This document shows positions 35,108-43,267 of a stretch of 64,000 bases of DNA, piece after piece. The position numbers were made by a program, and so were the translations under genes. A model generated the notes under the pieces. The model saw nothing but the letters and a program-made list of their open reading frames with translations. It searched no databases and had not been told where the DNA came from. Source of the DNA: CAUZWH01 sp965224275 (lineage in GTDB: Bacteria; Pseudomonadota; Alphaproteobacteria; SHVV01); contig CBDCYR010000015.1 of NCBI GenBank assembly GCA_965224275.1, positions 1 through 64,000 of the forward strand, given 5' to 3'. How positions within the stretch are numbered: the stretch's first letter is position 1; every line of letters begins with the position of its first letter.

Positions 35108-35794
35108 CTAGTTGAGTTCGCCGCGCTCGTAGTGGAGGTAGATGCAGTCGTTGTAGAACCAGGTACGACGGGTGCTCTCCGCCACGTAGTTCACGGCGAT
35201 GTCTTGCAGTTCCGGCGTCTTGAGATGACGCTCCAGCGCGTCCATGGCACTGCCGCTGTGCTCTATGTCCACTTCCGCGTGTACCCAGAAGTGCTCGATG
35301 TCGTGCTCGTTGAACCCGTACTTTTCCCTCAGCGCGTTGAGCACGCTCCCCATTGTACCGGCGAATTGGAACTCGCTGCCGACGTGCATGGCCGAGAAGC
35401 AGGCGTACCAAGGCTCCTCCTTCGCCAGGGTGAGTAGCCAGTTTGTCCAACCTTCGGTCGAGGGCAGGGCCCGGCGCTTCATGATCTCCTCGCGGTTGTC
35501 ACCGCATGCCTCGAGAAAGCGAAGAAACAGCTCGGGATGGGGATTCTCCTCCGCCATCTCTTCTTTCCAATTCTCCATCTCGAGCAACACGACATCGTCG
35601 GGGGCCTTGGACGCGATCAGCAAGAACGCGGGATAGATATGGCTTACATAGTGCCATACCTCGAACATGTAACCGGCCATGCACTTGGCGCTGAGGTCAC
35701 CGCTGCTCCATGCCTTGAAAAGCGGATGGTTCATCGTGTGGCGCGGCCCGACCGCATCCTCTAAGCGCTGACGAAACTCCGATTTTGCAGCCAT
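35108..35794 (-). CDS. Heme-oxygenase-fold (TenA/PqqC/CADD-like) protein
   Basis: A 228-residue all-helical protein of the heme-oxygenase-like superfamily. It begins MAAKSEFRQRLEDAVGP and has HPLFKAWSSGDLS, then ENWKEEMAEENPHPELF, HVGSEFQFAGTMGS, and HFWVHAEVDIEHS. The Glu, Asp and His pattern suggests a di-metal site as in heme-oxygenase-like diiron oxidases (HDO). Members act in folate-like, alkene or azetidine chemistry; no substrate can be deduced here. The ATG at 35794 is chosen because GGGGGA precedes it and the frame upstream is not protein-like. The gene lies between an IS110 and an IS30/IS256 insertion. Confidence 0.75.
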   Translation of the reverse strand: MAAKSEFRQRLEDAVGPRHTMNHPLFKAWSSGDLSAKCMAGYMFEVWHYVSHIYPAFLLIASKAPDDVVLLEMENWKEEMAEENPHPELFLRFLEACGDNREEIMKRRALPSTEGWTNWLLTLAKEEPWYACFSAMHVGSEFQFAGTMGSVLNALREKYGFNEHDIEHFWVHAEVDIEHSGSAMDALERHLKTPELQDIAVNYVAESTRRTWFYNDCIYLHYERGELN

Positions 35795-35960
35795 GTTGTC
35801 CCCCACTTGACGATCCGTTTTGATTCCGTCGTGGTTTCTCACTTGGGGCGTGCCCCGGCCCACCATAACGCACCGGGAAGTGTAACTCGGGACGCCGCTG
35901 CCCCCGGGGTTCGTGCACACCCGAGGTTTACGTGGAAACCATCCTACCCGAAGCGCCCCG

Positions 35961-36061
35961 GACATCGATGTCTACTTTTGCGACCCCCGCAGTCCGTGGC
36001 AACGCGGTTCCAACGAGAACACCAACGGTCTACTCAGACAGTACTTCCCGAAGGGAACCGA
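35961..36061 (+). pseudogene. IS30-family transposase remnant, part 1
   Basis: The frame encodes DIDVYFCDPRSPWQRGSNEN then TNGLLRQYFPKGT, the region around the catalytic Glu of IS30 transposases. The 5' two-thirds of the gene is absent. It is cut by an IS256-family element with the duplicated target GGAACCGA and continues at 37456. Confidence 0.8.
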
Positions 36062-37455
36062 GGTTGTGTCTCGAAAGTGGTGGAAATTGGTTTTGGCGCC
36101 TCTCCGAGCGGGTTGAGTTTTGCGGCGGTCAGGCCGCGCGGTCAAGGGTTTCGTCGGCGATTAGCTGATCGAGGGTTTCCCATCCATCGACTTTGCGCAT
36201 CTGGATTTGGCCGCAAGCGAGGAGCGCCCAGAGGAGCATCGGCACTGTTTCGGGACACGGCAGCACGGTCTGTGTTTTGATCCGGCGCTTGAACTCCTCG
36301 TTGAGACGCTCAATGGCGTTGGTCGTTCGGGCTGATTTCCATTGGCTCTTGGACAGGCGCGTGAAGGTAAAGAGCTTGTCGCCCGCTTCTGCGAGGCTGT
36401 CCGCGACGGCCCTGCATTTCAGCCGCCACTTGCGGACAAACGCCTTGCGGCGGGTTTCCACCTCGGAGGCAGTGTCGGCATAGATCATATCGCGGTAATC
36501 TTCGCTCAGCTCGTCATGCATGTGTTTGGGAGCATGACCCAGAAGGTTGCGGTGCTTGTGCACGGTGCAGCGTTGAACGGGAAGGTCATCGCCCCAAAGC
36601 GCCGACAGAGCCGCCTCCAGTCCCGGCGCGCCATCGACGATGACAAACCCGGGCCGTTTCAGTCCACGCGCATCAAGGTCGTCGAGGAACTGGCGCCACG
36701 CCGCCTGGCTTTCTCCGCCCATATTCCCGATCGAAAGCAAGACCTTCTGGCCATCCCGGCGCACCCCTATAGCCGCGAGAACCGAGATGTTGGTGGCCTT
36801 GCGATCCAGTCGGGTCTTGATCACAGTGCCGTCAAGGATCAGCCGAACGATATCCTCATCCGCGAGGCCACGGCTGCACCAGGCGTCCCAATCGACCTTC
36901 ACCTTGCGCCACGCCCGGCTCACAACGTCCTTGCTCACAGCACCCCCGAAGAGCCCGAACAGCGCGCGTTTCACCCGCCGCGTGTTGGTTCCGGACAGAT
37001 ACACCGAAGCGATCAGCGCCTCGGCCTTTCTGGTCAGCCGCTGGTAGCGCGGCAGCGCCCGCGAACGCCATTCCGACGCCCGACCGTCTTCCTCAACGAT
37101 CCGTGCACGCGGCACGCTCACCCTCTCGGTCCCGAATGTCCCCGTCAGTTGCCGCTCCCGGTGCCCGTTCCGATACCCTTGCCGAAGCGCGTCCTCTCGA
37201 CCGTATCGGCAGCGCCCGAGAAACTGCGCAAGTTCCTCCTCAAAAACGGCCTCGATCGTGGATCTGATGTTCTCCCGCAGCCGGTCCTCGAGCGGATCAT
37301 AGCCGGCGTCATTGGCCAGTAGCGAAAGCGCAGAAGTCTCGGTAGTGTTCTTCATGGCGTGATCTCCTTGGCGGTGCTAGCCGCCGGTTGGGTGGTTGTC
37401 TTGTCACCCGGAGATTACGCCATCCTCAAATTTCCACCACTTTCGAGACACAGCC
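36062..37455 (-). mobile_element. IS256-family element
   Basis: A 1394-base element flanked by GGAACCGA at 36054-36061 and 37456-37463, the 8-base duplication usual for IS256. The inverted ends share TGTGTCTCGAAAGTGGTGGA and a few more bases without mismatch. It is inserted in an older IS30 remnant. Confidence 0.93.
36129..37355 (-). CDS. IS256-family transposase
   Basis: A 408-residue mutator-type DDE transposase. The N-terminal region GRCRYGREDALRQGYRNGH and the DDE residues in LILDGTVIKT, FVIVDGAPGLEAAL and the C-terminal TTNAIERLNEEFKRR are all seen. The frame is intact and the enzyme may be active. Start ATG at 37355. Confidence 0.94.
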   Translation of the reverse strand: MKNTTETSALSLLANDAGYDPLEDRLRENIRSTIEAVFEEELAQFLGRCRYGREDALRQGYRNGHRERQLTGTFGTERVSVPRARIVEEDGRASEWRSRALPRYQRLTRKAEALIASVYLSGTNTRRVKRALFGLFGGAVSKDVVSRAWRKVKVDWDAWCSRGLADEDIVRLILDGTVIKTRLDRKATNISVLAAIGVRRDGQKVLLSIGNMGGESQAAWRQFLDDLDARGLKRPGFVIVDGAPGLEAALSALWGDDLPVQRCTVHKHRNLLGHAPKHMHDELSEDYRDMIYADTASEVETRRKAFVRKWRLKCRAVADSLAEAGDKLFTFTRLSKSQWKSARTTNAIERLNEEFKRRIKTQTVLPCPETVPMLLWALLACGQIQMRKVDGWETLDQLIADETLDRAA

Positions 37456-37590
37456 GGAACCGATCTATCGGTACACTCGCAGGCCGATCTGAACAAAGTG
37501 GCTCGGCAGCTAAACGAACGGCCACGCAAGACGCTGGGGTTCGAAACGCCGGCAGAAAGATTTAACGCTTGTGTTGCGTCGATCGGTTGA
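37456..37590 (+). pseudogene. IS30-family transposase remnant, part 2
   Basis: After removal of the IS256 element, the frame from part 1 continues as DLSVHSQADLNKVARQLNER then PRKTLGFETPAERF and stops with TGA at 37588-37590. This is the standard IS30 transposase C-terminus. Confidence 0.8.
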
Positions 37591-37666
37591 GGTGGCAAGG
37601 GCAATCCGGACCTTTTGCCGCCGGGCCGCTCCGTGACACCTGCATTGGGCGTGCTACGGTGGCCCT

Positions 37667-38053
37667 ATGGAACGAACCATTGCGATAATCGCTGAGGGGA
37701 CCACCATCGTCGGGATCGTGCGCGGCGGTGACGATATCGATCTACGCGGTAAGGTGTTCGGCGAGTTGTCGGCGCGTAATATACTCGTAGCATCCGGGGC
37801 AGCCGTTAGTGGGCAGCTTGTCGGATTGCAGATAACCGTCGAGGGCAAGGCAACCGGGCGAATTCGCGCTCAGAACCTTCGCGTTACGCAAACAGCATTG
37901 GTAGATGCCGAAACTTCTTACGGTGACCTAAACATCGAGCAGGGTGCCAACATCACCGGTCGTTTCGAGCAGCTCGCAAATCAGCTTGATCCTCGCGAGT
38001 TCGAGTATCTAGGGACCGACGGATTAACCCGAATTCATCAGGGCGGGGCCTGA
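37667..38053 (+). CDS. Bactofilin family protein
   Basis: A 128-residue polymer-forming cytoskeletal protein. The central beta-helical bactofilin core shows short repeats (VRGGDDIDLRGKVFGELSA, VASGAAVSGQLVG, VEGKATGRI), with a short C-terminal tail. Bactofilins form filaments on the membrane and take part in cell shape or stalk formation. The ATG at 37667 is the first in frame. A strong terminator lies about 110 bases downstream. No peptidase or adaptor gene is next to it. Confidence 0.88.
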   Translation: MERTIAIIAEGTTIVGIVRGGDDIDLRGKVFGELSARNILVASGAAVSGQLVGLQITVEGKATGRIRAQNLRVTQTALVDAETSYGDLNIEQGANITGRFEQLANQLDPREFEYLGTDGLTRIHQGGA

Positions 38054-38160
38054 GGACGTTAAGAAGTGCGGCGCCTCTTTTAGCCACGTTTCGCATCCAT
38101 CATTTAGCTCTGTCACTCGGTCTCTTATTCAGGCCGTGTGATACGGCGAACCAACACTCG

Positions 38161-38190
38161 GCCCCCGATCTACCTCGGGGGCTGTTTTTA
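38161..38190 (+). terminator. Rho-independent terminator
   Basis: An 8-bp perfect stem GCCCCCGA/TCGGGGGC with loop TCTACC is followed by TGTTTTTATT. It lies downstream of the bactofilin gene and before a small gene at 38222, so it should end bactofilin transcription. Confidence 0.85.
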
Positions 38191-38221
38191 TTCGCTTCGT
38201 CGGGCGTATCGTTGAGTCCTG

Positions 38222-38422
38222 ATGCCCGACGATGACGAACCCATCAAGATTGCTGCCTATTTGATTCATGCGCACGGGCACGAAGTGGCTATGGACGTCG
38301 TGATGAGGGGAATTGCGAAATCTCACGATCAGGGCGATGGCTACCGGCTAAGCGTTTGGCGCGAAGTGAAGAAGATTGTGGCTGCCGAAGCCGATAAAGC
38401 CGCAGAGGATGAGGAAGACTGA
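38222..38422 (+). CDS. Small acidic hypothetical protein
   Basis: A 66-residue protein beginning MPDDDEPIKIAAYLIHAHGH and ending in an acidic EEDE tail. The middle resembles two amphipathic helices. No family is recognised. It begins about 30 bases after the terminator. The coherent composition and an ATG start support a real gene, but the ribosome-binding site is weak. Confidence 0.55.
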   Translation: MPDDDEPIKIAAYLIHAHGHEVAMDVVMRGIAKSHDQGDGYRLSVWREVKKIVAAEADKAAEDEED

Positions 38423-38502
38423 CGACCTCGACATCTGGCGTGCCGTCCCATCTCGTTATCCTCCTGCCGGGTTCGACGGGACGCGTATGTCAGGTCGCTC
38501 TC

Positions 38503-39146
38503 CTAGCCTTTACGCAGCACCATCGCGAGCCACGGTTGCTGATGTTGAGGGAGACCCGCCGGGCGATAGTAGTGGCTCACTTCGAAGAAGCCGGCAGCGT
38601 TGGTATAATTCCGCCAGGTTTTCGAGATCGAAGAAGCAGCCATAGCGGTCACTGTTGAAACCTTCCTGGTTGTTACCTCTTGGGTTAGAGGCAAAACAGC
38701 ACGCCCCGCGGCCTCGATGTTTCAAAGAGTTCGACTAACACTCTTGGCAGTTCTTGGCTCGGCACGTGGAACAGCGAAGCATTCGCGAACACACCGTCGA
38801 AGCGGCTCTGTGGTAAATCCATCGCTATGAAATCCTGGTGCAGCACCTTGCATTCCGAATAAGACCGTGCCATCGCCACAAATTCCCAAGATCCGTCCAG
38901 TCCCACGGCCTCGTGCCCCAATGATCGGAAGTAGCTGAGGTCTCGGCCGGGCCCACAACCCAGATCAAGAATGGAAAATGGTGGATCGCCTTCAACCGCA
39001 CCCAACAACGCCGCATAGTTTTGACTGACATCGTGATTTCGCGTGCCGTCCCAATAGGCTGGGGCTGACCGGTCATAGTGCGCGATCGTCGTTTCTGAAA
39101 TTTGCTGCAACTGACTCGTACCGTACGATGGGGTGGGTCCGGCCAT
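38503..39146 (-). CDS. Class I SAM-dependent methyltransferase, two frameshifts
   Basis: The N-terminal part (ATG at 39146) holds the SAM-binding motif SILDLGCGPGRDLSY and FDGVFANASLFHVP. The frame then breaks at the TTTT/AAAA run at 38694-38697. It continues as SNPRGNNQEGFNSDRYG, and breaks again at the TTTT run 38619-38622 before TWRNYTNAAGFFEVSHYYR and LPQHQQPWLAMVLRKG. Deleting one base at each run gives a normal protein of about 213 residues. The NPRGNNQEG and HYYRPAGLP motifs occur in a known but poorly defined methyltransferase group. The substrate is unknown. Confidence 0.72.
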
Positions 39147-39418
39147 GGTTGAGAATACACCGCAGCGCGACCCGATACTTTCGGTGATCGAAGAACTGCA
39201 GAGGGCCAGGCCCGAGGAAGGTGACGCGAGGCACTAGTGCTCGCAACTCCCGAAGGCTGCTCGGGCTGTGACCGCTGTCACTCAGAAACTCTCCGATAGT
39301 GATCGGTGTCACACAAAAACTTGTTGAAGCACGGGTGACAGGGGCCACGTAAATATTGTTGCAGTCAGATTACCCAGTAGACGCTTGAAAAGATGTCGCA
39401 GCCGAAAAGGAAGTCGTT
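39147..39418. other. Intergenic stretch without a clear gene
   Basis: About 270 bases between the methyltransferase start and a small plus-strand gene. A minus-strand frame here has no coding character and overlaps the methyltransferase. It probably holds promoters for both sides. Confidence 0.4.
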
Positions 39419-39547
39419 ATGGGTAAGCACCTCACCACAGCCGACGAGCTTGTAAACGAGAAGACCTTCGTACCCGGTTCACTTCTCGGGTCATTCCTCC
39501 TCGCGGCTATCTTTGCCGTCGTTCTGACGGTCGGCTCAACCGTCTAG
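39419..39547 (+). CDS. 42-residue single-pass membrane protein
   Basis: A short frame starts at an ATG with AAGGAAG six to twelve bases upstream. It encodes MGKHLTTADELVNEKTF, then a hydrophobic helix (LLGSFLLAAIFAVVLTV) and stops. One transmembrane segment with a charged N-terminus is predicted. No family is recognised. The good ribosome-binding site and membrane helix make it plausible, although it is short. Confidence 0.5.
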   Translation: MGKHLTTADELVNEKTFVPGSLLGSFLLAAIFAVVLTVGSTV

Positions 39548-39601
39548 TCGCGCTCACTAAGTTGCATCCGCGAACCGGCAGCGCACCCACAATCTCCCCT
39601 T

Positions 39602-39787
39602 ATGGACTTGGAAAACACAATGGAATCTCAGCACCCGAACGCCAACTACATCGATTGCAGACATTACCTGAGCGAGTCAGCTGACGTTATCGAGCAGATC
39701 AGGGTCGACGACCAGAAGCTCAAAGGCGAACTCGGCGAGATCTCTTCTTTCCTGAGAGACACGGTGCAGAACTTAGGCAGCAGCTAA
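39602..39787 (+). CDS. Small hypothetical protein
   Basis: A 61-residue frame (MDLENTMESQHPNANYIDC...) with a helical, charged C-terminal half (ESADVIEQIRVDDQKLKGEL). An internal ATG at 39620 is an alternative start with GGA upstream. No homologue is recognised. It follows the small membrane protein by about 55 bases on the same strand. Confidence 0.4.
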   Translation: MDLENTMESQHPNANYIDCRHYLSESADVIEQIRVDDQKLKGELGEISSFLRDTVQNLGSS

Positions 39788-39940
39788 TCTGTCAAATCCG
39801 CTGCAAGGCGTGCCAGCACCGAAAAAGCCCTACCGGCCCGGCACTTATATATACGTCCGACTGAGTTGCTTCAATTTCGCTCGTGGTGATGAGAAGCCGC
39901 AACGGTGGCTAATGAATGTAAGCGCTGTATTCTGAGCCTG

Positions 39941-40234
39941 ATGGACCTGAACGCATTCAAACAATCGCTCGATGGTAGTGCGCCCCCGGCAGGCTTGAGT
40001 CCTGCTCTTGAGGCTCTCTGGTGTCAGGCCCGAGGCGATTGGGACCGAGCCCACCAACTTGCACGGACTCATCCCGGCACAGACGGCGCTTGGGTGCACG
40101 CGTTCCTACACCGGGTCGAGGGTGGCAAGAGGAATGCCAGTTACTGGTACGGTCGCGCCGGCAAGTCCCATTCGGAAGCGCCAGCGAAAAAGGAGTGGGA
40201 GGAAATCGCTACGACCTTGCTGGCTTCCTCGTAG
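39941..40234 (+). CDS. Conserved hypothetical protein
   Basis: A 97-residue protein beginning MDLNAFKQSLDGSAPPAGL. It carries LEALWCQARGDWDRAHQLAR, then DGAWVHAFLHRVEGG and NASYWYGRAGK, a pattern I know from an uncharacterised family found in many proteobacteria and planctomycetes. The ATG at 39941 is chosen over an upstream GTG (39905) because the family starts there. No catalytic residue is evident; helical repeats are likely. The role is unknown. Confidence 0.75.
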   Translation: MDLNAFKQSLDGSAPPAGLSPALEALWCQARGDWDRAHQLARTHPGTDGAWVHAFLHRVEGGKRNASYWYGRAGKSHSEAPAKKEWEEIATTLLASS

Positions 40235-40769
40235 CGACGATCTAGGGGTGTTGCCAAAACGTATTTGTCCGGCGCCACAACGAACATCAATTTTCGCCTT
40301 TCCGCGCTCGCACCAAGTTTAGGTGGCTGACGCCCAGCGCCGTCGCGGCCTCTAGTCGAGGTCTAAACCGTCGACGTCTCCGCTCCGGTCCACCAACACC
40401 AGTCTGATACCTGATCGGCGGATGAGCGTGCACTTTCTCCATTTGTCTGCGCGCTGGCGGAATACATTCGAAAAAATGTGGGGTTACACCCACGGTTACA
40501 GTCTCGGGCCTCCGCTGTGGCGCTCGGCACTTCACCGGAGTAGACGTCAGTACAATTTCCTTGGAGTTTTTCCCGCTCCAGGGACCGCGTTCTCCGGCGC
40601 ATTGCGGGGTTCGAATCCCCTCGCTCGTGCCAGTACTCAAAATACCCTCGACAGTTGCGGTCGCCCATGTCGGGCGCCGAGCGTTATGTTACGCTCGCGC
40701 GCGCACGTATCTCTGGCCGTTTATTGTGGATCGCTTTGCGGCCTCACGATACGGCGGCGGAGGTGTTGG
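40235..40769. other. 535-base stretch with only a tRNA-like fragment
   Basis: No gene is convincing in either strand. Frames here on the minus strand are of the spurious kind that arises across tRNA-like sequence. The only structured item is the T-arm fragment at 40604-40632. Confidence 0.5.
40604..40632 (+). other. tRNA 3'-end fragment
   Basis: GGGGTTCGAATCCCC is a canonical T-arm, followed by TCGCTCGTG and CCA. No 5' half with a matching acceptor strand is found upstream. It shares CCCCTCGCTCG with the tRNA-His 3' end at 21597-21607. It may be a remnant attachment site of an integrated element. Confidence 0.5.
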
Positions 40770-41651
40770 ATGCGTGTTGGCGTCGTCTTCCCACAATATG
40801 AGATCGGCAACGATCGCGCGGCGATTCGCGACTACGTGCAGGCGCTGGAAGGTCTTGGCTACCACCACCTAACCGCCTTTGATCATGTCGTCGGCGCCAA
40901 CCCGGCGAGTTATCCCGATATCGACTTCCGCTACACCTACGAAAACGCGTTCCACGAGGTATTCGTGCTGTTCGGCTTCATCGCGGGCGTGACCGAACGC
41001 CTCGAAATGTGCAGCGGCATCCTGATCCTGCCCCAACGCCAAACCGTGCTGGTCGCCAAGCAGGCGGCGGCGATCGACGTGCTGAGCGGCGGGCGCCTCC
41101 GCCTTGGCGTTGGCAATGGCTGGAATCCGGTAGAGTTTGTTGCGCTTGGCGAGGACTTTTCCAATCGGGGCAAACGCATCGAAGAACAAGTTGAGCTATT
41201 ACGCGCGCTGTGGACGCAGGATCTCCTCACCTATGACGGCAAATGGCACGAGATTCGCGATGCCGGAATCAACCCCTTGCCTATCCAACGGCCCATTCCG
41301 GTGTGGTTTGGCGGTAGCTTGATCGAACCGGTTTTGCGCCGAATTGCGCGCCTCGCGGATGGCTGGATTCCCGGCTTCAATTCCGATCGCGAACCTGAAT
41401 TGATCGCCCGCATGAACGGCTATCTGCGCGACGCAGGGCGTCAGCCCGGCGATTTGAAAATCGAGCGCCTGATCGAATTGCGCAAGGGGACACCGGATGA
41501 TTGGGTGAGCCAGGCGGCGGGCTACCGCGACACGGGGGTGACCCATATTTCAGCCGTGCCGATGGCGGCGGGCTATGCGACGCCAAGCCAGCACATCAAG
41601 GCGATCGAGAACTTCCGCGACGTTGCGGCGGAATTCTACGACCCGGTCTAG
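40770..41651 (+). CDS. LLM-class F420/FMN-dependent oxidoreductase
   Basis: A 293-residue luciferase-like monooxygenase of the TIM-barrel fold. It begins MRVGVVFPQYEIG, with LTAFDHVVG, LEMCSGILILPQRQ, VDVLSGGRLRLGVGNGWNP and PVWFGGS in order. These match the TIGR03619-type group, often F420-dependent but FMN use is possible. The ATG at 40770 follows GGAGG; the long upstream extension in frame is not coding. It ends in a palindrome shared with another locus. The substrate is unknown. Confidence 0.85.
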   Translation: MRVGVVFPQYEIGNDRAAIRDYVQALEGLGYHHLTAFDHVVGANPASYPDIDFRYTYENAFHEVFVLFGFIAGVTERLEMCSGILILPQRQTVLVAKQAAAIDVLSGGRLRLGVGNGWNPVEFVALGEDFSNRGKRIEEQVELLRALWTQDLLTYDGKWHEIRDAGINPLPIQRPIPVWFGGSLIEPVLRRIARLADGWIPGFNSDREPELIARMNGYLRDAGRQPGDLKIERLIELRKGTPDDWVSQAAGYRDTGVTHISAVPMAAGYATPSQHIKAIENFRDVAAEFYDPV

Positions 41652-41668
41652 TGGATTTCATCCACTAG
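41648..41668. repeat. Palindrome CTAGTGGAT-N3-ATCCACTAG, copy 1
   Basis: A perfect 9-bp inverted repeat around TTC. The TAG stop of the LLM gene lies within its left arm. The identical arms occur at 59425-59445 at another 3' end. Confidence 0.8.
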
Positions 41669-41701
41669 CTGTCGCCGAGTCGCCGGCGCGATGGATGCCG
41701 G

Positions 41702-42589
41702 CTAGCCCAGGAAGCGCGGCTCAACCAGCCCTTTTGTTCCGACATCAAGCGCGAACAGCGCACCGGATGCGGGCTGCTCGGCAAGCTCGTCATCGGTCAT
41801 GTGATAGCGGCTGGTAACAACGTAGAGCGTTTCGAGGTCGGGTCCGCCGAAGGTCACCGCCGTCGGCCGGCAGGTCGGCAGCTCGATCATCTGATCAACG
41901 CGACCACTGGGCGCGTAGCGAATGACATAACCGATAGTGCGATCGGTGGTCATATCGAATTCGGCGTTCCATAGGTAGCCCTCAACATCAATGATCGAGC
42001 CGTCGGGTATTCCGAACCGATCGGCGCTTGCAAAATCCCGTTTGTTGGCGATCGCACCGGTTTCAGCGTCGAAATCGTAGGTGTAGAACGCCTTCTTCAT
42101 GCTGTCGCAAAAATACATGACGGTGCTGTCGGGGCTCCACATCAGGCTGTTGGATAGCGTTATGCCGCTCTCCCAAGTCGTCAGCGTTCGGTCCGGGTCG
42201 AACCGATGCAGGAAGCCGGTCGGCTTGTCCATCGTCAGGCTGCCGCTGCCAATCCACAGCCGTCCCTGCCGGTCGCAGCGCCCGTCGTTGAGGAAATTCT
42301 CGTTTTCCGCCGGCTCGGGCCGGCAAATCGGCTCGAACGCACCGGTCCGCGGTTCGAAGAAGGCGAGGTGGGTGCGGGTGGCGACGATAAAGCCGCCGCT
42401 GTCGCGCATCGCGAAAGCGCTAAACAGTTCGGGCGTTGGCCAGGTCGTGAGTTCGCCGGTTTCAGGCTGCAGGCGGTGCATCCGTGGTGTCAGAAGATCG
42501 ATCCAGTAGAGCGCCTGCTCGCGCTCGTCCCAGGTTGGAATCTCGCCGATCTGGTCTCCCGTATCAGCAACAATTTTGAAATCCATCAT
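41702..42589 (-). CDS. SMP-30/gluconolactonase/LRE family protein
   Basis: A 295-residue six-bladed beta-propeller lactonase. The metal Glu is in QIGEIPTWDER, the Asn and Asp in FLNDGRCDRQGRLWIGS and GIPDGSIIDVEG, all expected for SMP-30 enzymes that hydrolyse sugar lactones. Two ATG codons are adjacent (42589 and 42586). It converges with the LLM gene and diverges from a quinone reductase gene. The substrate is not evident. Confidence 0.88.
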   Translation of the reverse strand: MMDFKIVADTGDQIGEIPTWDEREQALYWIDLLTPRMHRLQPETGELTTWPTPELFSAFAMRDSGGFIVATRTHLAFFEPRTGAFEPICRPEPAENENFLNDGRCDRQGRLWIGSGSLTMDKPTGFLHRFDPDRTLTTWESGITLSNSLMWSPDSTVMYFCDSMKKAFYTYDFDAETGAIANKRDFASADRFGIPDGSIIDVEGYLWNAEFDMTTDRTIGYVIRYAPSGRVDQMIELPTCRPTAVTFGGPDLETLYVVTSRYHMTDDELAEQPASGALFALDVGTKGLVEPRFLG

Positions 42590-42717
42590 AGGTCTGACTC
42601 GCCGTTCAATTTCTCGGTCTTGATCACGCTATTTCAACTAACCAGCCTGAACTTTACAGTGCGCTGCCTCGACACCCGCCAGGCCACCGGAACCCAAATC
42701 AACAACGAACCAGCCGC

Positions 42718-43267
42718 ATGAATGTATTGGTAGTTTTTGCACACGCCGAATCTAAAAGCTTCAATGGCGCCTTATTCGACACCACAGTCGACGCATTTCG
42801 TGGCGCCGGGAACGAGGGGTCAAAACGTCAGATCTCTATGCCATGGACTTTGATCCGGTTTCGGACCGTCGCAACTTCACCACCATTCGCGATCCCGATT
42901 ATTTCAGCCAACAACGCGAAGAAGCCCACGCGACGCGAAACGATGGGTTCTCCCCCTCTCTCGATGCCGAGATAGGCAAGATTGAGTGGTGCGATCTGAT
43001 GATCTGGCAATTTCCGTTGTGGTGGTTCGGCGTACCCGCGATCTTGAAAGGCTGGATTGATCGATCGTTTCCGATTGGACGAACCTATGGCGGCGGTCGC
43101 GCGTTTGAAAGCGGTGCGTTCACAGACAAGCGAGCGCTGTTGTCGCTGACCACTGGCGCCAACGAGGATGCTTGGGCCGGCGGCATGCTCGGAGACATCG
43201 ATCGCGCGTTGTGGCCGCTTCATTTCGGTATCCTCGGGTTCCTCGGATTCCAGGTTCTTAAACCCAA
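42718..43267 (+). pseudogene. NAD(P)H:quinone reductase family, N-terminal fragment
   Basis: A flavodoxin-fold (NQO/MdaB-like) protein beginning MNVLVVFAHAESKSFNGAL. One surplus G in the run 42816-42819 shifts the frame. The rest reads LYAMDFDP, IEWCDLMIWQFPLWWFGVPA, KGWIDRSFPIGRTYGGG and LLSLTTGANEDAW. It is cut after VLKP by the type C IS at 43268 and resumes at 44539. Such enzymes reduce quinones with two electrons from NAD(P)H and FAD. Confidence 0.82.

Noticed and set aside
38440..38658. 72-codon plus frame
   Set aside because: It is antisense to the methyltransferase C-terminus, which has recognisable family motifs after correction.
40287..40668. Minus-strand frames of 101-117 codons
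   Set aside because: They run across a tRNA-like fragment and show the residue strings common in spurious products of such regions.
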